The notes beneath the pieces were generated by a model. It was not told the origin of the DNA, made no database searches, and worked only from the letters and a program-made list of their open reading frames with translations. A DNA stretch of 64,000 bases from Streptococcus ruminantium. GTDB taxonomy: Bacteria; Bacillota; Bacilli; Lactobacillales; Streptococcaceae. Below, piece by piece: positions 43,720 to 55,635 of this stretch (the stretch's first letter is position 1; each line of letters starts with the position of its first letter). The stretch is from assembly GCF_003609975.1 (NCBI RefSeq), contig NZ_AP018400.1:1872501-1936500 (forward strand). The letters run 5' to 3'. The position numbers and the translations under genes were made by a program.

Positions 43720-45513
43720 TTATTCAAACACAAACTGATTGTGATAGAGTTCGGCATAAAAACCATCTAGTTTGAGCAACTCGCTGTGGTTGCCACGCTC
43801 GATCACCTCTCCATCTTTCAGAACAATGATTTGATCTGCGTTTAGAATAGTCTTGAGACGGTGAGCGATGACGAAACTGGTCCGTCCTGCAACGATCGCC
43901 TCCATGGCAGATTGAATCTTGCTTTCCGTTACCGTATCAACATTTGAAGTCGCCTCGTCCAAAATGAGAACCTGCGGATCAGTCAAAAGAGTACGGGCGA
44001 TAGAAATCAGCTGCTTCTGACCGGTTGAAAAGACATTATTTTCATCATCAACATAGGTATCGTAGCCATCTGGCAAGCTCATGATAAACTCGTGAATATG
44101 AGTGGCACGAGCCGCCGTCTCCACCAATTCCTGTGAAACATCACCTGCACCAAAAGCGATATTATCTCGGATAGTTCCTGAGAAGAGGACGGACTCCTGC
44201 AAGACGATACCGACCTTCTGTCGTAAGCTATCCAGATCAAATGCTCGAATGTCTGTTCCATCAAAACGTATCGCTCCGCTATTGACATCATAAAAACGGT
44301 TAATGAGGTTCATAATAGTCGTCTTTCCTGAACCTGTCGGACCAACGACTGCGGTCATTTGCCCTTTGGGAGCTGTGATTGTCACGTTTTTGAGAATCGG
44401 CTTGCCTTCGACATAGCTAAAATCAACCTGTTCAATCTCTACCTTATCCTTCAACTCGGTAAAGACTGGAGCATGAGTCGGGCGGACTTCTTCTGGCTCA
44501 TCAAACATTTCTTGTATACGGTGAGCCCCTGTGAAAGCTAATTGCATTTCAGCCCAGCTGGAAGCGACTTGCATCATAGGCTGATAATATTGCTGCGAAT
44601 ATTGGACGAAGGTCACGACTAGCCCCAAGGCTGCCGCTGTGGACAGGTTGGTATTGGATAGAACTAGATTAGAGCCGACAAAAATAACAATAGCTGTGTT
44701 AATCAAGCTCAAACCATTCATAACAGGAAAGAGAAGACCTGAGAAAATTCTTCCCTTAAAAGTCGCTTGTCGGACATCCTTATTGAGTTCCATAAAACCA
44801 TCTACGACCTGAGACTGCAAACCTTGGACAATAATAGCTTTTTGTCCTGAGATATTCTCATCCATGTAGGCATTGAGTTTCCCAACTGCCTTTTGTTGCA
44901 AATCTGAATACTTACGCGACATCCGGATAATAAAAAATAAGAAAATGAGGGCAACTGGTGTTGTCGCAACGACCACTAGAGCCATCTGAACACTTTGGAC
45001 AAACATCATCACGACGATTCCAATATACAAGATAGACTGGGTGACAACATTGATGAGTGACATATTAAAAGCATTTTGAATATTGTCCAAATCTGATGTA
45101 AAGCGTGAAAGAATCTCCCCATCCTGATGGCGGTCAAAAAAGCTGACTGTCAACTTCTCTAGTTTACCAAACAATCCCTTTCGCATCTGGTTCGTTGATT
45201 GAGAAATAATACGTGTAAAAAGCAAGGAATAGGTCACCGATGAGGCAGCCATCAGCAAAACTGCAAACAATAAACTCATCAAGGTTGAAAAGAAAAGACT
45301 CGTATCTACCTGCTTACCAGTCGCCATAGCCTGAGCCAGACTGGTTAGTTCTGTTACTGCTCGCCCCATAAAAACAGGCGATAAAACCTGCATGAATGTC
45401 GAAAGGAGAATAGCTACAAAAATGACTGCAAAAGCCAACTTAAATTGTTTAAAATAAGTCCAAAAAAATCGTGCTGTTTTCATAATCATCATACCAAGAT
45501 AATTGGAAAGCAT
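43720..45513 (-). CDS. Multidrug ABC half-transporter, second subunit
   Basis: This protein of about 590 residues has six membrane helices and an ATPase with Walker [12 protein letters not shown], Walker [11 protein letters not shown] and signature FSTGQKQL, a degenerate form of LSGGQ. It pairs with the 45620 protein, forming a heterodimer of the EfrAB/SatAB-like type. Possible starts are ATG 45513 and ATG 45483 ([13 protein letters not shown]); neither has a strong ribosome site, so translation may depend on the upstream gene. Confidence 0.85.
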   Translation of the reverse strand: MLSNYLGMMIMKTARFFWTYFKQFKLAFAVIFVAILLSTFMQVLSPVFMGRAVTELTSLAQAMATGKQVDTSLFFSTLMSLLFAVLLMAASSVTYSLLFTRIISQSTNQMRKGLFGKLEKLTVSFFDRHQDGEILSRFTSDLDNIQNAFNMSLINVVTQSILYIGIVVMMFVQSVQMALVVVATTPVALIFLFFIIRMSRKYSDLQQKAVGKLNAYMDENISGQKAIIVQGLQSQVVDGFMELNKDVRQATFKGRIFSGLLFPVMNGLSLINTAIVIFVGSNLVLSNTNLSTAAALGLVVTFVQYSQQYYQPMMQVASSWAEMQLAFTGAHRIQEMFDEPEEVRPTHAPVFTELKDKVEIEQVDFSYVEGKPILKNVTITAPKGQMTAVVGPTGSGKTTIMNLINRFYDVNSGAIRFDGTDIRAFDLDSLRQKVGIVLQESVLFSGTIRDNIAFGAGDVSQELVETAARATHIHEFIMSLPDGYDTYVDDENNVFSTGQKQLISIARTLLTDPQVLILDEATSNVDTVTESKIQSAMEAIVAGRTSFVIAHRLKTILNADQIIVLKDGEVIERGNHSELLKLDGFYAELYHNQFVFE

Positions 45514-45619
45514 TTAAAAATAGGAAATAAGCACCGCATAAGCATACGCAAATATTTTATCCTTTTTGAGCTTTCCAGACGAGTTCAAATGAGTATAAGC
45601 CCAAGATGAACCCGTTACC

Positions 45620-47329
45620 TTAGTTTTCCTCCCTCCCTTTCTGCGTTTCAAATATTTCTCGATAAACCTCGTTGGTTGCCACCAATTCCTGATGAGTCCC
45701 CTGACCGATCAAGCGTCCCTCATCCAAAACCAAAATGGTATCTGCCTTGACCACAGATGAAATTTTCTGAGCAATAATGATAGTTGTTGTATCTTTCAAG
45801 TCATGGTTGAGGGCCTCCTGCACTAGCTTCTCAGACTTTGCATCCAAAGCAGATGTAGAATCATCTAAAATCAAAATTTTAGGATTGGATACTAGACCAC
45901 GCGCAATGGACATCCGTTGCTTCTGCCCACCAGAAAAATTATTTCCACGCTCCTCCACACCTGACTGATAACTATCTGGCATCCGTTCGATAAATTCCAT
46001 AGCTTGAGCAATTCGTGCAGCACGTTCCAACTCAATTTGACTAGCACCTGCCTTCCCCTGACGGATATTGGATGCAATAGTCCCCGTAAACAAGATGGCC
46101 TTCTGCAAAACGATAGACACTGTATTTCTGAGTGTTTCTTGGCTAAGTGTCTTGATGTCTCTGCCACCGATTTCAATCGTCCCCTCTTGCGGGTCAAAAA
46201 GCCGGGGAATGAGTTGAGCCAGCGTAGATTTTCCAGCTCCTGTCGCACCAACGACACCAACCATCTGACCAGCCTGAATATCAAAGCTAATATTTTTCAG
46301 CGTTACCTGTTCGTCTTTTGGATATGTAAATGTTACATTTTTAAAGGAGATTGTTGCATCTAGTTCCTCTACAGGCTTGTCTTCAAACGTTATAGCAGGA
46401 TTGGTCGCTAACACTTCATTTATCCGCTTGATGGAAATAGCTGCACGGCTAGCATTGCTTCCCATGAATCCAACCATGATGATAGTAAACATAATTTGTG
46501 TGAGATAGGTGTTGAAAGAAGCCAACTTGTTGACCGCCTCTGGATTGGTTCCCAACAGATTGTAAACAGAAAAAATAGCCGCATAGATTGCCAAATAAGA
46601 AATCAAAATGAACATCGGTTCCAAAAAGGAGAAGCCCGACCCAATAAAGCGGTTTAATTTGAACAAGTCATCTGATACTTTTTCAAACTTCTCAGCTTGA
46701 TTTTTTTCCTGAACAAAAGATTTAACAACACGAACTCCACGCAGGTTTTCCTTAGCAATAGCATTGATGCCATCTACCAATTTTTGGAATTTTCCAAAAC
46801 GCGGTCCCATAATGCTCATAATAACCGCCATGGTTGCTCCTATCAGAACAATCATCAAGACTACAATCCACCACAGCTCCGGCATGGTACTCACAGCAAA
46901 GACAATCGCACCGATAAAGAGCAGGGGTAGGCGCAAAAGAACTTGAAAGGTCATCATGAGTAAATTTTGCACTTGAGACAGGTCGTTGGTCATACGAACA
47001 ACTAGATTCCCAGCATTGAACTCCTCAATATTGGCATAAGAGAAAGTTTGAATTTTCTTAAACATTTGCTCCCGTAAATCTGCGGAAACAGCTTGTGCAA
47101 TATACGCTGCCAAAATAGTATTGGTCGCTCCTGCTACCAAGCCAAGGGCAGCTACTCCCAGTAGCCAGCCTCCCATTTGGAAGATAGTCGCTTGGTCATT
47201 AGCTGCCACAGCTGCCAATACATTCTGCAAAAAACGCGGTTGCAAAAGACTAGACAAAACATAGAACAGAACCATGAATACCGAGCACAGCGCCTGCCAT
47301 TTGTATTTCATAATTGCTTTTATTAACAT
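45620..47329 (-). CDS. Multidrug ABC half-transporter, first subunit
   Basis: From ATG 47329 (after GGGGAGG) the 569-residue protein starts MLIKAIMKYKWQALCSVF, has six membrane helices and an ATPase with VGATGAGKSTLA, FSGGQKQRM and ILILDDSTSALD. The Asp in place of the usual catalytic Glu after Walker B (LDDST) marks the degenerate site typical of heterodimeric exporters. It works with the 43720 protein. Substrates could be drugs or dyes; they cannot be read from sequence. Confidence 0.88.
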   Translation of the reverse strand: MLIKAIMKYKWQALCSVFMVLFYVLSSLLQPRFLQNVLAAVAANDQATIFQMGGWLLGVAALGLVAGATNTILAAYIAQAVSADLREQMFKKIQTFSYANIEEFNAGNLVVRMTNDLSQVQNLLMMTFQVLLRLPLLFIGAIVFAVSTMPELWWIVVLMIVLIGATMAVIMSIMGPRFGKFQKLVDGINAIAKENLRGVRVVKSFVQEKNQAEKFEKVSDDLFKLNRFIGSGFSFLEPMFILISYLAIYAAIFSVYNLLGTNPEAVNKLASFNTYLTQIMFTIIMVGFMGSNASRAAISIKRINEVLATNPAITFEDKPVEELDATISFKNVTFTYPKDEQVTLKNISFDIQAGQMVGVVGATGAGKSTLAQLIPRLFDPQEGTIEIGGRDIKTLSQETLRNTVSIVLQKAILFTGTIASNIRQGKAGASQIELERAARIAQAMEFIERMPDSYQSGVEERGNNFSGGQKQRMSIARGLVSNPKILILDDSTSALDAKSEKLVQEALNHDLKDTTTIIIAQKISSVVKADTILVLDEGRLIGQGTHQELVATNEVYREIFETQKGREEN

Positions 47330-47495
47330 ATTTCCTCCCCTTATACATACGTACATTTTAATATGCGTATTTTTTATTCTAACATAATTAAAAAAGACTT
47401 TCAAACTTCTAAAACCATCTCGTCCAAAAACTGTTTTTTTCCCACAATATATGATAAAATAAGGTCAATACTACAATTCCTAGAAAGGGAAGACT

Positions 47496-48512
47496 ATGAG
47501 CAAACAAACCATTGCTATCTTGGGCCCCGGTTCTTGGGGAACAGCCCTTGCTCAGGTTCTAAATGATAATGGGCATGCTATCCGAATTTGGGGAAATGCT
47601 CCTGAACAGATTGATGAGATCAATGAGCGGCATACCAATACCCGTTATTTTAAAGATATTGTTCTTGATAAAAATATCAAGGGATACAAGGATCTATCCG
47701 AAGCCTTAGACGGTGTGGATGCTATCCTTTTTGTGGTTCCAACCAAAGTAACACGACTCGTTGCCAAACAAGTAGCTCAAGTGCTCAAGCACAAGGTTGT
47801 CATCATGCATGCTTCTAAAGGATTGGAGCCTGATAGCCATAAACGCTTGTCTGAAGTCTTAGAAGAGGAAATTCCAGCTAAATACCGGTCGGAAATCGTT
47901 GTTGTGTCCGGTCCTAGCCATGCTGAAGAAACCATCGTTCGCGATTTGACCTTGATATCTGCCGCTTCAAAAGATATGGAGGTAGCAACCTACGCCCAAA
48001 ATCTTTTCAGCAATCATTATTTCCGTCTTTACACCAATAATGATGTGATCGGAGTAGAGACTGCCGGAGCACTTAAAAACATCATCGCAGTTGGTGCAGG
48101 TGCCCTTCATGGTCTTGGTTATGGTGACAATGCCAAAGCTGCGATTATTGCCCGAGGTTTGACAGAGATTACCCGTTTGGGGGTCGCTATGGGAGCCAAT
48201 CCTTTGACCTACAGCGGTCTTTCTGGAGTAGGTGACTTGATTGTTACCGGTACATCTATCCATTCTCGCAACTGGCGGGCCGGAGATCAACTGGGGCGTG
48301 GAGAAAAATTAGAAGATGTTGAGCGCAATATGGGAATGGTGATTGAAGGAATATCAACAACCAAGGCTGCCTACGAATTGGCTCAAGAACTTGGTGTCTA
48401 CATGCCGATTACCCAGGCCATCTACAAGGTAATTTATCAAGACGCTACTATTAAAGATGCGATTAAGGAGATTATGACTGGTGAATTCCGTCATGAAAAC
48501 GAATGGCATTGA
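47496..48512 (+). CDS. gpsA: Glycerol-3-phosphate dehydrogenase [NAD(P)+]
   Basis: GpsA makes sn-glycerol-3-phosphate for phospholipid and lipoteichoic acid synthesis. The 338-residue protein has the Rossmann motif [13 protein letters not shown], then [11 protein letters not shown], the catalytic Lys region [12 protein letters not shown] and [22 protein letters not shown] precedes the ATG. It is co-directional with galU, 39 bases downstream. Confidence 0.96.
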   Translation: MSKQTIAILGPGSWGTALAQVLNDNGHAIRIWGNAPEQIDEINERHTNTRYFKDIVLDKNIKGYKDLSEALDGVDAILFVVPTKVTRLVAKQVAQVLKHKVVIMHASKGLEPDSHKRLSEVLEEEIPAKYRSEIVVVSGPSHAEETIVRDLTLISAASKDMEVATYAQNLFSNHYFRLYTNNDVIGVETAGALKNIIAVGAGALHGLGYGDNAKAAIIARGLTEITRLGVAMGANPLTYSGLSGVGDLIVTGTSIHSRNWRAGDQLGRGEKLEDVERNMGMVIEGISTTKAAYELAQELGVYMPITQAIYKVIYQDATIKDAIKEIMTGEFRHENEWH

Positions 48513-48551
48513 TTTTTCAGCTACATAAAACATAAAAGGAAAGAACAATCT

Positions 48552-49451
48552 ATGAAAAAAGTTAGAAAAGCTGTCATCCCAGCGGCAGGTCTGGGAACTC
48601 GCTTCCTCCCAGCAACCAAGGCACTCGCCAAAGAAATGCTTCCAATTGTGGACAAACCAACAATCCAATTTATTGTTGAAGAAGCGCTTCGCTCTGGCAT
48701 TGAAGATATATTGGTTGTTACTGGTAAATCAAAGCGCTCCATTGAGGATCACTTTGACTCCAACTTTGAATTAGAGTACAACCTTAAAGAAAAAGGGAAA
48801 AACGATCTTTTGAAGCTAGTTGATGAGACAACTGGTATTCGCTTGCACTTCATTCGTCAGAGTCATCCTCGTGGGCTAGGTGATGCAGTACTTCAAGCTA
48901 AGGCTTTCGTTGGGAACGAACCTTTTGTGGTTATGCTAGGTGATGACCTCATGGACATCACAGATGATAAAGCAGTTCCACTCACTAAACAGCTTATGAA
49001 TGACTATGAAAAAACACATGCTTCAACCATTGCAGTTATGCCTGTCCCACATGAGGAAGTCTCTTCCTACGGAGTCATTGCCCCACAAGGAGAAGGGATT
49101 AACGGCCTTTACAGTGTGGAAACGTTTGTGGAAAAACCTCAGCCAGAAGAAGCACCATCTGACTTAGCCATCATTGGTCGTTACCTACTGACTCCTGAAA
49201 TTTTTGATATTTTAGAAAAGCAAAAACCCGGTGCAGGCAATGAAGTTCAACTGACAGACGCCATTGATACCCTCAACAAAACACAACGTGTCTTTGCTCG
49301 TGAATTTAAGGGTAATCGTTACGATGTGGGGGATAAATTCGGTTTTATGAAAACATCAATCGACTATGCTCTCCAACACTCACAAGTTAAAGATTCTTTA
49401 AGGCAATACCTCATTGATTTAGGCAAAAAATTAGAAATAGAAAAAAACTAG
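48552..49451 (+). CDS. galU: UTP-glucose-1-phosphate uridylyltransferase
   Basis: GalU makes UDP-glucose for capsule, glycolipids and galactose use. The 299-residue protein has [20 protein letters not shown] (nucleotide loop), [21 protein letters not shown] and [11 protein letters not shown]. The gpsA-galU pair is conserved in streptococci. Confidence 0.96.
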   Translation: MKKVRKAVIPAAGLGTRFLPATKALAKEMLPIVDKPTIQFIVEEALRSGIEDILVVTGKSKRSIEDHFDSNFELEYNLKEKGKNDLLKLVDETTGIRLHFIRQSHPRGLGDAVLQAKAFVGNEPFVVMLGDDLMDITDDKAVPLTKQLMNDYEKTHASTIAVMPVPHEEVSSYGVIAPQGEGINGLYSVETFVEKPQPEEAPSDLAIIGRYLLTPEIFDILEKQKPGAGNEVQLTDAIDTLNKTQRVFAREFKGNRYDVGDKFGFMKTSIDYALQHSQVKDSLRQYLIDLGKKLEIEKN

Positions 49452-49512
49452 CAAATGCTAGTTGAGATTGAAGAAAAAGTCCATTACGACTGATTTTCTT
49501 TAATCTTTTTTT
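49445..49512 (+). terminator. Terminators after galU
   Basis: A small hairpin AACTAGC-AAAT-GCTAGTT is followed by a longer one, GATTGAAGAAAA...TTTTCTTTAATC, and TTTTTTT. The second resembles the hairpin after tkt. Confidence 0.85.
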
Positions 49513-49526
49513 CTTCTTCTGATGAC

Positions 49527-50204
49527 TTATCTAAGATAAAACACTCCAAGCAATAAAGCAAGCAAACCTAGATAACCGATAAAACTATAAAAGATCTGCT
49601 TGCCGCTAAAAAGATCTTTTTCCACAAGAGGTGGCAGAAAAACTACAACCAAGCACCCTCCAACAGCTCCTCCAACATGCCCAGCCATGCTAATTACTGG
49701 ATTGAACAGTCCCAAAACCAAGTTGAAGACCAAAAGAACCACGTACCGCTGACCTAACATCCTCAAATAAGGACTTCGACTAAATTTCCTTAGAAGAGCT
49801 ATGGCTGCAAAAAGACCAAACAGTGAAGTTGAAGCACCTGCACCGATTACACCAGGTGTGAAAAATAGAACAAATGCATTCCCCATTATCCCAGATAAGA
49901 GATAGAGGAGGAAAAAACGCCTCGGACCAAATAGCCCCTCTAACTGATAACCCAGACCAAGCAAAGTGACACTGTTAAATAGGAAATGTTCCCAGCCAAT
50001 ATGGACAAAAATGGGAGAAACCAAGCGCCACAATTGAGTCGGATCATAGCGAACAATCTCACCATACATACCACCAAATTCAAAAATAGTATAAGCTGCT
50101 GTCGTCTGTCCAAAACGCAGCATCTGTATTAAAAGGAAAACAAAAGTCGTCACAGCCAACAACCCATTGGTAATCGGGTAACGTGTATCAAATACATCCT
50201 TCAA
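49527..50204 (-). CDS. Rhomboid-family intramembrane serine protease
   Basis: The 225-residue protein has about seven membrane helices. The catalytic Ser is in GAGASTSLFG and the His in SMAGHVGGAVGG; WEHFLFNSVTLLGLG carries the conserved His/Asn motif. The N-terminus overlaps the folate-enzyme gene end, as is usual in streptococci. Confidence 0.92.
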   Translation of the reverse strand: MKDVFDTRYPITNGLLAVTTFVFLLIQMLRFGQTTAAYTIFEFGGMYGEIVRYDPTQLWRLVSPIFVHIGWEHFLFNSVTLLGLGYQLEGLFGPRRFFLLYLLSGIMGNAFVLFFTPGVIGAGASTSLFGLFAAIALLRKFSRSPYLRMLGQRYVVLLVFNLVLGLFNPVISMAGHVGGAVGGCLVVVFLPPLVEKDLFSGKQIFYSFIGYLGLLALLLGVFYLR

Positions 50205-50730
50205 AGATCAACATCTCCTTTACTGGTATATCAAACGATTCTTGTACAAAGTCATATAGCTGAAAATCAAGTAGGGTCGAAAAGGTTTTCCCCTGAAAAT
50301 CCATCAGATAGCGATCGTAAAAACCCCCACCATAGCCAATCCGAAAACCCGCTTGATTCCAAGCCAAACCCGGTACATGAATCAAGTTTATCACAGACTT
50401 ATCCACAGGTTGTGAATAAGTAGCTGGTTCCCAAATACCAAAACTAGATTTCACTAAATCATCAGGATTATATTCTACAAAATCCATCCGTCCTTGAGAA
50501 TAAGTCTTAGGAATGAAAAGCCTTTTCCCATCCTTCTGGGCCTGCTCCAATAGGTAAGCTGTATCAAACTCATGTGGCATGGAAATATAGGTTCCAAGCG
50601 ACTTTGAAGCTTTATAGGCTTGGGTTTGCAAAAGATTTTCTGTTAGGCGCCGACTCCATCTGGCTCGTTGACTATTCGATAATTCCTTCATTCTCGTTAG
50701 CATCAGGTTACGTATTTCTTTTTTATCCAC
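50188..50730 (-). CDS. 5-formyltetrahydrofolate cyclo-ligase
   Basis: This 180-residue enzyme converts 5-formyl-THF to 5,10-methenyl-THF using ATP. Motifs are MDKKEIRNLMLTRMKEL, YISMPHEFDT, and the family signature GFRIGYGGGFYDRYL. It is coupled to the rhomboid gene. Confidence 0.92.
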   Translation of the reverse strand: MDKKEIRNLMLTRMKELSNSQRARWSRRLTENLLQTQAYKASKSLGTYISMPHEFDTAYLLEQAQKDGKRLFIPKTYSQGRMDFVEYNPDDLVKSSFGIWEPATYSQPVDKSVINLIHVPGLAWNQAGFRIGYGGGFYDRYLMDFQGKTFSTLLDFQLYDFVQESFDIPVKEMLIFEGCI

Positions 50731-50770
50731 AGTTTATGCTCCTTTTCGGAAAAAGGCTGGAAATACCAAC

Positions 50771-51898
50771 CTAGCTTGCTTTTATTTTCAGAAATTCACT
50801 CAACTTATCCACAGCAAAGAAAAGAACTTCCTCTCTTGGATTAAGATGAGGATTGTGCAAGGGATAGGGCGTATCTACCCCCAACCAGAACATAACACCC
50901 GGCACTTTGTTGAGTAGGTAACCAAAATCTTCCCCTGTCATAGCCGGTGGACAGTCCATCATTTCCACATCCTCCACGCTTTCAAAATACCTCATGAACT
51001 CGTCTGCTAATTGAGGATTGTTCTCCACAGGTAGATAGCCGCTCGGATTGAACTCTATCTCCAGCTCCACGCCAAAGGACTGGGCAATTCCTTCCGCCAC
51101 TTCTCGGACTCGTTTTTGCACTAGAAGGCTCATGCTCTGGGTCAAAGCTCGAATTGTTCCGTGTAAAAAGGCTGTTTCCGCAATAATATTATTAGTTGCC
51201 CCTGCATGCATAGAGCCAAAGGTAACCACAGCTCCCTCAATCGGATCTACATTTCGGCTAATAACTGATTGCACCTGAGTTACAAAATAACTGGCTGCTA
51301 CAAGCGCATCATTTGCGGTATGGGGAAATGCTGCGTGGCCCCCTTTTCCTGTCAACCGAATCTTAACTTCACAAGTCCCAGCAAAGAGGGTCGCACGGTT
51401 AGTGGCCATCTGCCCGACTTTGAGATCTGGTCGGATATGAAGGGCATAAAATTCATCTGGTAGCCAATCACCAAAGGCTCCCGCTTCATACATCAACATG
51501 CCGCCAGCTAGACTTTCCTCCGCAGGCTGAAATAGAAAGAGAAGATTGTTCCTTGGTTGCTGCTCCGCCATTTTTTCCAGTAGTCCTAAAGCAATCGTCA
51601 TATGAAAATCATGCCCGCAGGCATGCATACGCTCGGGATGGAGAGAGGTGAAGTCCAAGCCTGTTTCCTCCTCAATAGGAAGCCCATCCATATCAGCCCG
51701 CCAGCCGATTGTCTTTTCAGGCGCAAAACCAGTCAGATAGACTAAAATCCCTGTCTTCCATGTACGAATCTGAGCAAAGTCACAACCCTCAAGTAGGTTC
51801 TCAATCGTTTCTATAAGAAAGGCTTGGGTTTTAAATTCTTCCATCCCCAATTCTGGTATCTGATGGAGAAAACGGCGTATTGCAATTACATCTAGCAT
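50771..51898 (-). CDS. N-acetyldiaminopimelate deacetylase (M20 family)
   Basis: The 375-residue metallohydrolase has [15 protein letters not shown], the metal motif [25 protein letters not shown] and [10 protein letters not shown]. Next to dapH it completes the acetylase branch of lysine/diaminopimelate synthesis, which identifies it among M20 amidohydrolases. A 9-base gap separates it from dapH. Confidence 0.9.
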   Translation of the reverse strand: MLDVIAIRRFLHQIPELGMEEFKTQAFLIETIENLLEGCDFAQIRTWKTGILVYLTGFAPEKTIGWRADMDGLPIEEETGLDFTSLHPERMHACGHDFHMTIALGLLEKMAEQQPRNNLLFLFQPAEESLAGGMLMYEAGAFGDWLPDEFYALHIRPDLKVGQMATNRATLFAGTCEVKIRLTGKGGHAAFPHTANDALVAASYFVTQVQSVISRNVDPIEGAVVTFGSMHAGATNNIIAETAFLHGTIRALTQSMSLLVQKRVREVAEGIAQSFGVELEIEFNPSGYLPVENNPQLADEFMRYFESVEDVEMMDCPPAMTGEDFGYLLNKVPGVMFWLGVDTPYPLHNPHLNPREEVLFFAVDKLSEFLKIKAS

Positions 51899-51907
51899 AG
51901 CTACCTC

Positions 51908-52606
51908 TTAGAGCGTGCGCAAAGCCTCTTCCAAGGCTGTTTTTTGTTGGGTTTGAGCATCAATTTCCTTGATGATTCGAGCTGGTACTCCTGCTACCAC
52001 TACATTTTCAGGAACATCTTGGGTAACAATAGCACCCGCTGCGACAACGGATCCACTACCGATTTGCACTCCTTCGATGACAACCGCATTCGCACCGACA
52101 AGAACATTATCACCGACACGAACCGGATCTGCTGAAGCTGGCTCGATAACACCTGCAAGAACTGCACCTGCACCGATATGGCTATTTTTACCAACCGTTG
52201 CACGTCCTCCTAAGATAGCTCCCATATCAATCATGGTTCCTGTACCAATTTCTGCACCGATATTGATAACAGCTCCCATCATGATGACTGCATTGTCACC
52301 GATTACCACTTGGTCGCGGATAATAGCACCTGGCTCAATTCGAGCATTGATAGACCGTTTGTCAAGAAGAGGGACTGCTGAATTACGAGCATCATTTTCA
52401 ACGATATAATCCTTATTTTCTGTCAAGTTTGTCAAGAGAGGCTCTACATCTTTCCAATCACCAAAAAGGACATTGCCCAGCTTGACAACTGAATCAGGAA
52501 CTTCTCCAGTCAAAACACCTTCAAAGGTTACCTTGACACTTGTTTTCTTCTCAGCATTGGCGATAAATTGGATAATTTCTTGAGCAGTCATTTGTGTTGC
52601 AGTCAT
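51908..52606 (-). CDS. dapH: Tetrahydrodipicolinate N-acetyltransferase
   Basis: DapH acetylates tetrahydrodipicolinate in the lysine/diaminopimelate pathway. The 232-residue protein has a left-handed beta-helix of hexapeptide repeats ([40 protein letters not shown]) with an N-terminal DapH domain. It is first of the dapH-deacetylase pair. Confidence 0.94.
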   Translation of the reverse strand: MTATQMTAQEIIQFIANAEKKTSVKVTFEGVLTGEVPDSVVKLGNVLFGDWKDVEPLLTNLTENKDYIVENDARNSAVPLLDKRSINARIEPGAIIRDQVVIGDNAVIMMGAVINIGAEIGTGTMIDMGAILGGRATVGKNSHIGAGAVLAGVIEPASADPVRVGDNVLVGANAVVIEGVQIGSGSVVAAGAIVTQDVPENVVVAGVPARIIKEIDAQTQQKTALEEALRTL

Positions 52607-52716
52607 AAGTTCATCCTCTACTAAATACTATTTTTACCATTATACCAAATTTTCTGAATATTTGGGGGAATTCAAAAAAATAAAAAAGAGGCTTATTGCG
52701 CGAGCCTCTCATTGAT

Positions 52717-53345
52717 TTATTGAAGATTGATTAAACCAGTTTCTGTACCCCAAAAACCTGTTTGAACTCTAAGTTGGATACTTGGGTCATTAGCTGTTTC
52801 TTCTGTAATATCAAAAACAACATTACCGGTAACAGAATTTTCAGGGTTTACTTTTGTCAAGAAAAACTTAGTATCTTGATTGGCATATATACCTGCTGAT
52901 GAATCTGATTTATATTTTACATCACCTTTTAATAAAGTAAAGAAGTCATCTATCACTGTAATGGCTTCCTTACCATTATTTTTTACGGTTACGTTTAACA
53001 ATAGAAAGACGCCATTGGCATTTTTACCAAATTCTCCACCTACATTTGTAGTGATTTCTTTTGAATTTACAAAATAAATAACATTTCCGACTGGGACTTC
53101 CTGCCCAATGCTATAAGTAACTTCTTGTTGTTTTTCCGAACTACTAGATGAGGTTGCTGTTGTGACTTGATTAGTTGATGAAGTAGTTTGGTTCGTAGAA
53201 GTTGATGAAGGATTACCTCCTCCAAGTACACTCTGCAAGCTACCAATTATAACCAATCCCACTAGAACAATAAACCAAATCCGTTTATAGAACGGTTTCT
53301 TTTGCACATAAACATTGCATGCTCATCTCTCATTTTCTTTGCCAT
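52717..53345 (-). pseudogene. DUF4352 exported protein with N-terminal frameshift
   Basis: A strong GGAGG site precedes ATG 53345 (MAKKMRDEHA...), but the frame of the main protein (QKKPFYKRIWFIVLVGLVI...) differs by one base. Adding one G at about 53317 would give MAKKMRDEHGNVYVQKKPF, the start I expect for this family. The remaining frame, from GTG 53307, has a membrane helix, a Ser/Thr-rich linker and a DUF4352 domain (about 65-190), but no ribosome site. Either a point deletion inactivates the gene or a weak internal start rescues it. Confidence 0.65.
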
Positions 53346-53442
53346 AAAATAGCCTCCTTAATTTCAATAAATCCATTATATATATTGTCAAGTGTTAAAA
53401 TAAAAAATTAGAAGCCATCACTCCTAATTTTCATAATATTTT

Positions 53443-54183
53443 TTACTCTTCAATTTCTTTTCTTGGATTGATGGCACCAACAATGTAATCCCGCACCAAA
53501 CCTATACTATCTAATACAACTCCATGCAGTACACCACCATAAACAGCGCCACCATCTATCCCCATCTTACCATCTGGACTAGTCCAAATTTGACTGATAC
53601 GGAGGTTGGTCTGATAAAGATTATAGACAGGTGTGTGTCCAAAAATAATTAGTTTCCCTGTGATGTTTTCAGCTTCATGGAATGGTTTGCGTAGCCATAC
53701 CTTATCATGATTGTTGGTTTCCCGCCAGTCTGATAGGGTCAAATCTACACCAGCATGAACAAAAATATAGCGTTCTGTTTCAAGATGATAGGGACAAGAT
53801 TTGATAAAATCAATCAAGTCTCCGTATTGCTCCATAACCTGATGAGCAGCAATCACCCCATCAACCGGTGCATCTAAGGCTCGACCAAGGAGGGAATTGA
53901 TAGTTGTATCTCCTCCATTACGACGATAATGATCATAGCGGCTAATAGGATCTCGCAACCAAGCCAACAGCATTCGCTCATGGTTACCCACTAGACAGAT
54001 AGCGCCTTTTTCACGAACCAACTGCCAAGCAAGTTCCAAGCAAGCTTTAGAATTTTCCCCTCGGTCGATCAAATCTCCCAGAAAGATTAGTTGTTGCTTG
54101 CCTTGATCCCATTTTTTAAGGATATCACAGAGAAGTTCATATTTTCCATGCACATCTCCTACCACAAAATATTCTTTTTTCAT
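53443..54183 (-). CDS. Metallophosphoesterase, Ser/Thr phosphatase-like
   Basis: From ATG 54183 the 246-residue protein has the phosphoesterase motifs VVGDVHGKYELL, FLGDLIDRGENS, LVGNHERMLL and IFGHTPV. Relatives include ApaH-like and bacterial PPP-type phosphatases; the substrate is not clear. TATGGAGAAGGTATG gives the ribosome site. Confidence 0.88.
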   Translation of the reverse strand: MKKEYFVVGDVHGKYELLCDILKKWDQGKQQLIFLGDLIDRGENSKACLELAWQLVREKGAICLVGNHERMLLAWLRDPISRYDHYRRNGGDTTINSLLGRALDAPVDGVIAAHQVMEQYGDLIDFIKSCPYHLETERYIFVHAGVDLTLSDWRETNNHDKVWLRKPFHEAENITGKLIIFGHTPVYNLYQTNLRISQIWTSPDGKMGIDGGAVYGGVLHGVVLDSIGLVRDYIVGAINPRKEIEE

Positions 54184-54285
54184 ACCTTCTCCATAAACAA
54201 GACTCTGTTTATATTGTACCACAACTTGACAGAGAAAAAGAAAAACCGACCAAGGTCAGTTTTCAAGGTCGATTTTAAATCCGTA

Positions 54286-55635
54286 TTAGAGACGAGCATT
54301 CAATTCTGCACTTAATTCTTCATAACCAGGCTTGCCAAGAAGGGCAAACATGTTCGCCTTGTACGCTTCTACACCCGGTTGATCGAATGGATTGATACCA
54401 TTGAGATAGCCAGATACAGCGATTGCCAATTCAAAGAAGTAAATGGTATAACCGAGGGTAAATTCATCTTGTTGCGGAAGAGTAACAAACATGTTTGGTA
54501 CGCCACCATCTGTGTGAGCAAGAAGAACACCGTCAGTTGCTTTTTTGTTAACAAAATCAACATCTTTTCCTTGGAGGTAGCCAAGACCATCCAAGTCTTC
54601 TGCCATTTCAGGAATCAAGATATTTTTTCTTGGTTTATCCACACGAACAACTGTTTCAAAGATGTTGCGGTTACCTTCTTGAATGAATTGACCAAGAGAA
54701 TGCAAGTCTGTTGAGAAGTTGGCAGAGGTTGGGTAGATACCTTTTTGGTCTTTCCCTTCTGACTCACCAGCCAGTTGTTTCCACCATTCGCTGAAGTATT
54801 GGAGTGATGGCTCGTAGTTTGCTAAGATTTCTGTCACATAACCTTTTCTGTAAAGGATGTTACGAACTGCTGCGTACTGATAGGCAGCATTTTCAGCAAT
54901 CTTGTCAGAAGCATAGTCTTTACGAGCTGCATTTGCACCTTCCATGAGCGCATCAATATCTGCACCTGCTGCTGCAATCGGCAAAAGACCTACTGCAGTC
55001 AAGACTGAGAAGCGTCCACCGACATCATCTGGCACAACAAATGTTTCCCAGCCATTGGCATCTGCTTCAACTTTAACAGCACCTCGTGCCTTATCCGTTG
55101 TAGCATAAATGCGTTTGTTAGCCTCTTCTTGGCCATATTTCTTCACGAGCAATTCCTTGAAAACACGGAAGGCGATGGCTGGCTCAGTCGTTGTACCTGA
55201 TTTGGAAATCACGTTGACTGAGAAGTCTTTATCTGCGACATACTCTACCAAATCAGCAAGGTAGCTAGATGAGATAGAGTTTCCTGCATAAAGAATCTGT
55301 GGAGCTTTACGTTCTTCACGAGTTTGCAAGTTCACAAAAGCATTGCTCAAGAAGTCAATAGCTGCTTTGGCACCAAGATAAGAACCACCAATGCCGATAA
55401 CCACCAAAACTTCACTCTCTTTTTGGATCTTAGCTGCTGCTTCTTTAATACGAGCAAATTCTTCTTTGTCATAGTTTTCTGGCAAATCCAGCCAGCCGAT
55501 ATAGTCACTACCTGCACCGGTACCCTTGCGTAGTAGTTCATCTGCAAGTGTCACTTGTGGCTGCATATAATCAACTTCATGTGTGCCCACGAATTGGCCT
55601 AACACTTTTGAATAATCAAATGTAATATGTGTCAT
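54286..55635 (-). CDS. pgi: Glucose-6-phosphate isomerase
   Basis: This glycolytic enzyme interconverts glucose-6-P and fructose-6-P. From ATG 55635 ([17 protein letters not shown], after GGAGG) it is 449 residues, the family norm. Motifs include [24 protein letters not shown] and the active-site DLHSLGQF. It stands alone with its own promoter region. Confidence 0.96.
   Translation of the reverse strand: MTHITFDYSKVLGQFVGTHEVDYMQPQVTLADELLRKGTGAGSDYIGWLDLPENYDKEEFARIKEAAAKIQKESEVLVVIGIGGSYLGAKAAIDFLSNAFVNLQTREERKAPQILYAGNSISSSYLADLVEYVADKDFSVNVISKSGTTTEPAIAFRVFKELLVKKYGQEEANKRIYATTDKARGAVKVEADANGWETFVVPDDVGGRFSVLTAVGLLPIAAAGADIDALMEGANAARKDYASDKIAENAAYQYAAVRNILYRKGYVTEILANYEPSLQYFSEWWKQLAGESEGKDQKGIYPTSANFSTDLHSLGQFIQEGNRNIFETVVRVDKPRKNILIPEMAEDLDGLGYLQGKDVDFVNKKATDGVLLAHTDGGVPNMFVTLPQQDEFTLGYTIYFFELAIAVSGYLNGINPFDQPGVEAYKANMFALLGKPGYEELSAELNARL

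Noticed and set aside
51969..52409. Long plus-strand frame opposite dapH
   Set aside because: It mirrors the repetitive hexapeptide codons of dapH and has Pro/Thr-rich, non-protein-like composition.
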